A DNA stretch of 34,037 bases from assembly GCA_902774155.1 (NCBI GenBank), contig CACYHF010000023.1:1-34037 (forward strand), given 5' to 3'. The stretch's first letter is position 1. Each line of letters opens with the position of its first letter. Below the pieces are notes generated by a model, which was not told the DNA's origin, searched no databases, and saw only the letters and a list, made by a program, of their open reading frames with translations. Shown piece after piece: positions 33,370 to 34,037 of the stretch. The position numbers were made by a program, and so were the translations under genes. The DNA comes from an uncultured Bacteroidia bacterium. Lineage in GTDB: Bacteria > Bacteroidota > Bacteroidia > Bacteroidales > UBA932.

Positions 33370-34037
33370 ATGTTCAGAACACACACCTGCGGAGCACTCC
33401 GCATTGAGAACAAAGGACAGCAGGTAACCCTGGCCGGCTGGGTACAGAAAGCCCGCAAACTGGGCGGCATGACATTCATCGACCTCAGAGACCGCTACGG
33501 CATCACCCAGTTGGTCGTGGAGGCCGATGCCCCCGCCGATCTGGTGGAAACCGCCACCTCCCTGGGCCGCGAATTCGTGATCCAGGCCTGCGGCGAAGTC
33601 GTGGAACGCCAGGCCAAGAACCCCAAGATGCCCACCGGCGATATCGAAATCAAAGTATCGGCCATCACCATCCTCAATAAATCCGTCACCCCGCCCTTCA
33701 CCATCGAGGAAGAGAGCGACGGCGGCGAGGACCTGCGCATGAAATACCGCTATCTGGACCTGCGCCGCGGCCCGCTGCAGCGCGCTCTGGCCCTTCGGCA
33801 CAAAGTGGCCCATGAGGTCCGCAATTACCTGGACGCCAAAGGCTTCATGGAAATCGAGACCCCGTACCTGATCAAGAGCACCCCGGAAGGCGCCCGTGAC
33901 TTCGTGGTTCCTTCCCGTATGAATCCGGGCCAGTTCTACGCCCTGCCGCAGAGCCCCCAGACCTTCAAGCAGCTCCTGATGGTGGCCGGCTATGACCGCT
34001 ACTTCCAGATTGTCCGCTGCTTCCGCGACGAAGACCT
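33370..34037 (+). CDS. aspS: Aspartyl-tRNA synthetase, 5' part only
   Basis: The frame opens at ATG 33370 and runs past the window end, giving 222 full codons of about 585 expected. The start [17 protein letters not shown] is typical of bacterial AspRS. The OB-fold anticodon domain (1-105) shows [20 protein letters not shown]. The class II core begins with [13 protein letters not shown], then [20 protein letters not shown] (motif 1), [29 protein letters not shown], and the beginning of motif 2 ([10 protein letters not shown]) at the window edge. It charges tRNA-Asp. Whether it is discriminating or also charges tRNA-Asn cannot be judged from this part. Confidence 0.96.
   Translation, partial: MFRTHTCGALRIENKGQQVTLAGWVQKARKLGGMTFIDLRDRYGITQLVVEADAPADLVETATSLGREFVIQACGEVVERQAKNPKMPTGDIEIKVSAITILNKSVTPPFTIEEESDGGEDLRMKYRYLDLRRGPLQRALALRHKVAHEVRNYLDAKGFMEIETPYLIKSTPEGARDFVVPSRMNPGQFYALPQSPQTFKQLLMVAGYDRYFQIVRCFRDED

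Overview
The window looks like a chromosomal piece of a GC-rich member of the Bacteroidales. The evidence is the TAnnTTTG-type promoter boxes in front of most transcription units, the absence of consistent Shine-Dalgarno sites, and typical Bacteroidetes gene content: an LptE-like lipoprotein beside secG and a sigma-54 activator, an MBOAT/SGNH module, secreted GH2 and GH31 enzymes, and a membrane pyrophosphatase. GC content seems high for the order (about 55-60% by eye). An uncultured gut lineage is plausible, but I cannot name the genus. Coding density is very high; no gene-free stretch exceeds about 150 bases. I saw no tRNA, rRNA, CRISPR, IS element or prophage.

Layout. 1-5089 (+): the tail of a TPR gene, then a large MscS-type channel overlapping an outer-membrane beta-barrel gene. 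5110-8839 (-): an operon of an OmpA-like/TPR lipoprotein, a membrane-anchored LytTR regulator and a sodium/solute symporter. 8912-12540 (-): a secreted GH2 exo-glucosaminidase-like enzyme coupled to an alkaline phosphatase. 12605-15240 (+): sigma-54 activator, LptE-like lipoprotein, small repeat protein and secG, closed by a strong terminator. 15382-17550 (+): a ClpB that begins directly at its first ATPase domain. 17588-20647 (-): a C69 dipeptidase and a histidine acid phosphatase. 20710-22163 (+): a small secreted protein and pheS. 22275-24461 (-): membrane pyrophosphatase. 24506-26842 (-): secreted GH31 enzyme. 26907-31368 (+): two SGNH hydrolase genes, both broken, and an intact MBOAT acyltransferase. 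31365-33279 (-): a HAD-type lipoprotein phosphatase and rsmA. 33370-end (+): aspS, cut by the window edge.

How the genes fit together. Most of the window serves envelope biology: LPS export (LptE), protein secretion (SecG), osmotic release (MscS), surface acylation (MBOAT with SGNH partners), and a periplasmic set of glycosidases, phosphatases and a peptidase for nutrient recovery. Housekeeping genes (clpB, pheS, rsmA, aspS) are interspersed.

The most notable observations are: (1) the two adjacent SGNH genes carry different lesions, a perfect 19-bp tandem duplication in one and an apparent internal deletion with frameshift in the other, while the downstream acyltransferase is intact; (2) a near-identical long hairpin lies at two convergent gene junctions and at one of them supplies the last codons and stop of a gene; (3) the heptamer GGCCGAT is strikingly frequent on both strands; (4) ClpB lacks its N-terminal domain; (5) two genes have start codons only 7 nt after their promoter box, suggesting near-leaderless transcripts. 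I did not find a clear-cut new multi-gene defence or mobile system.
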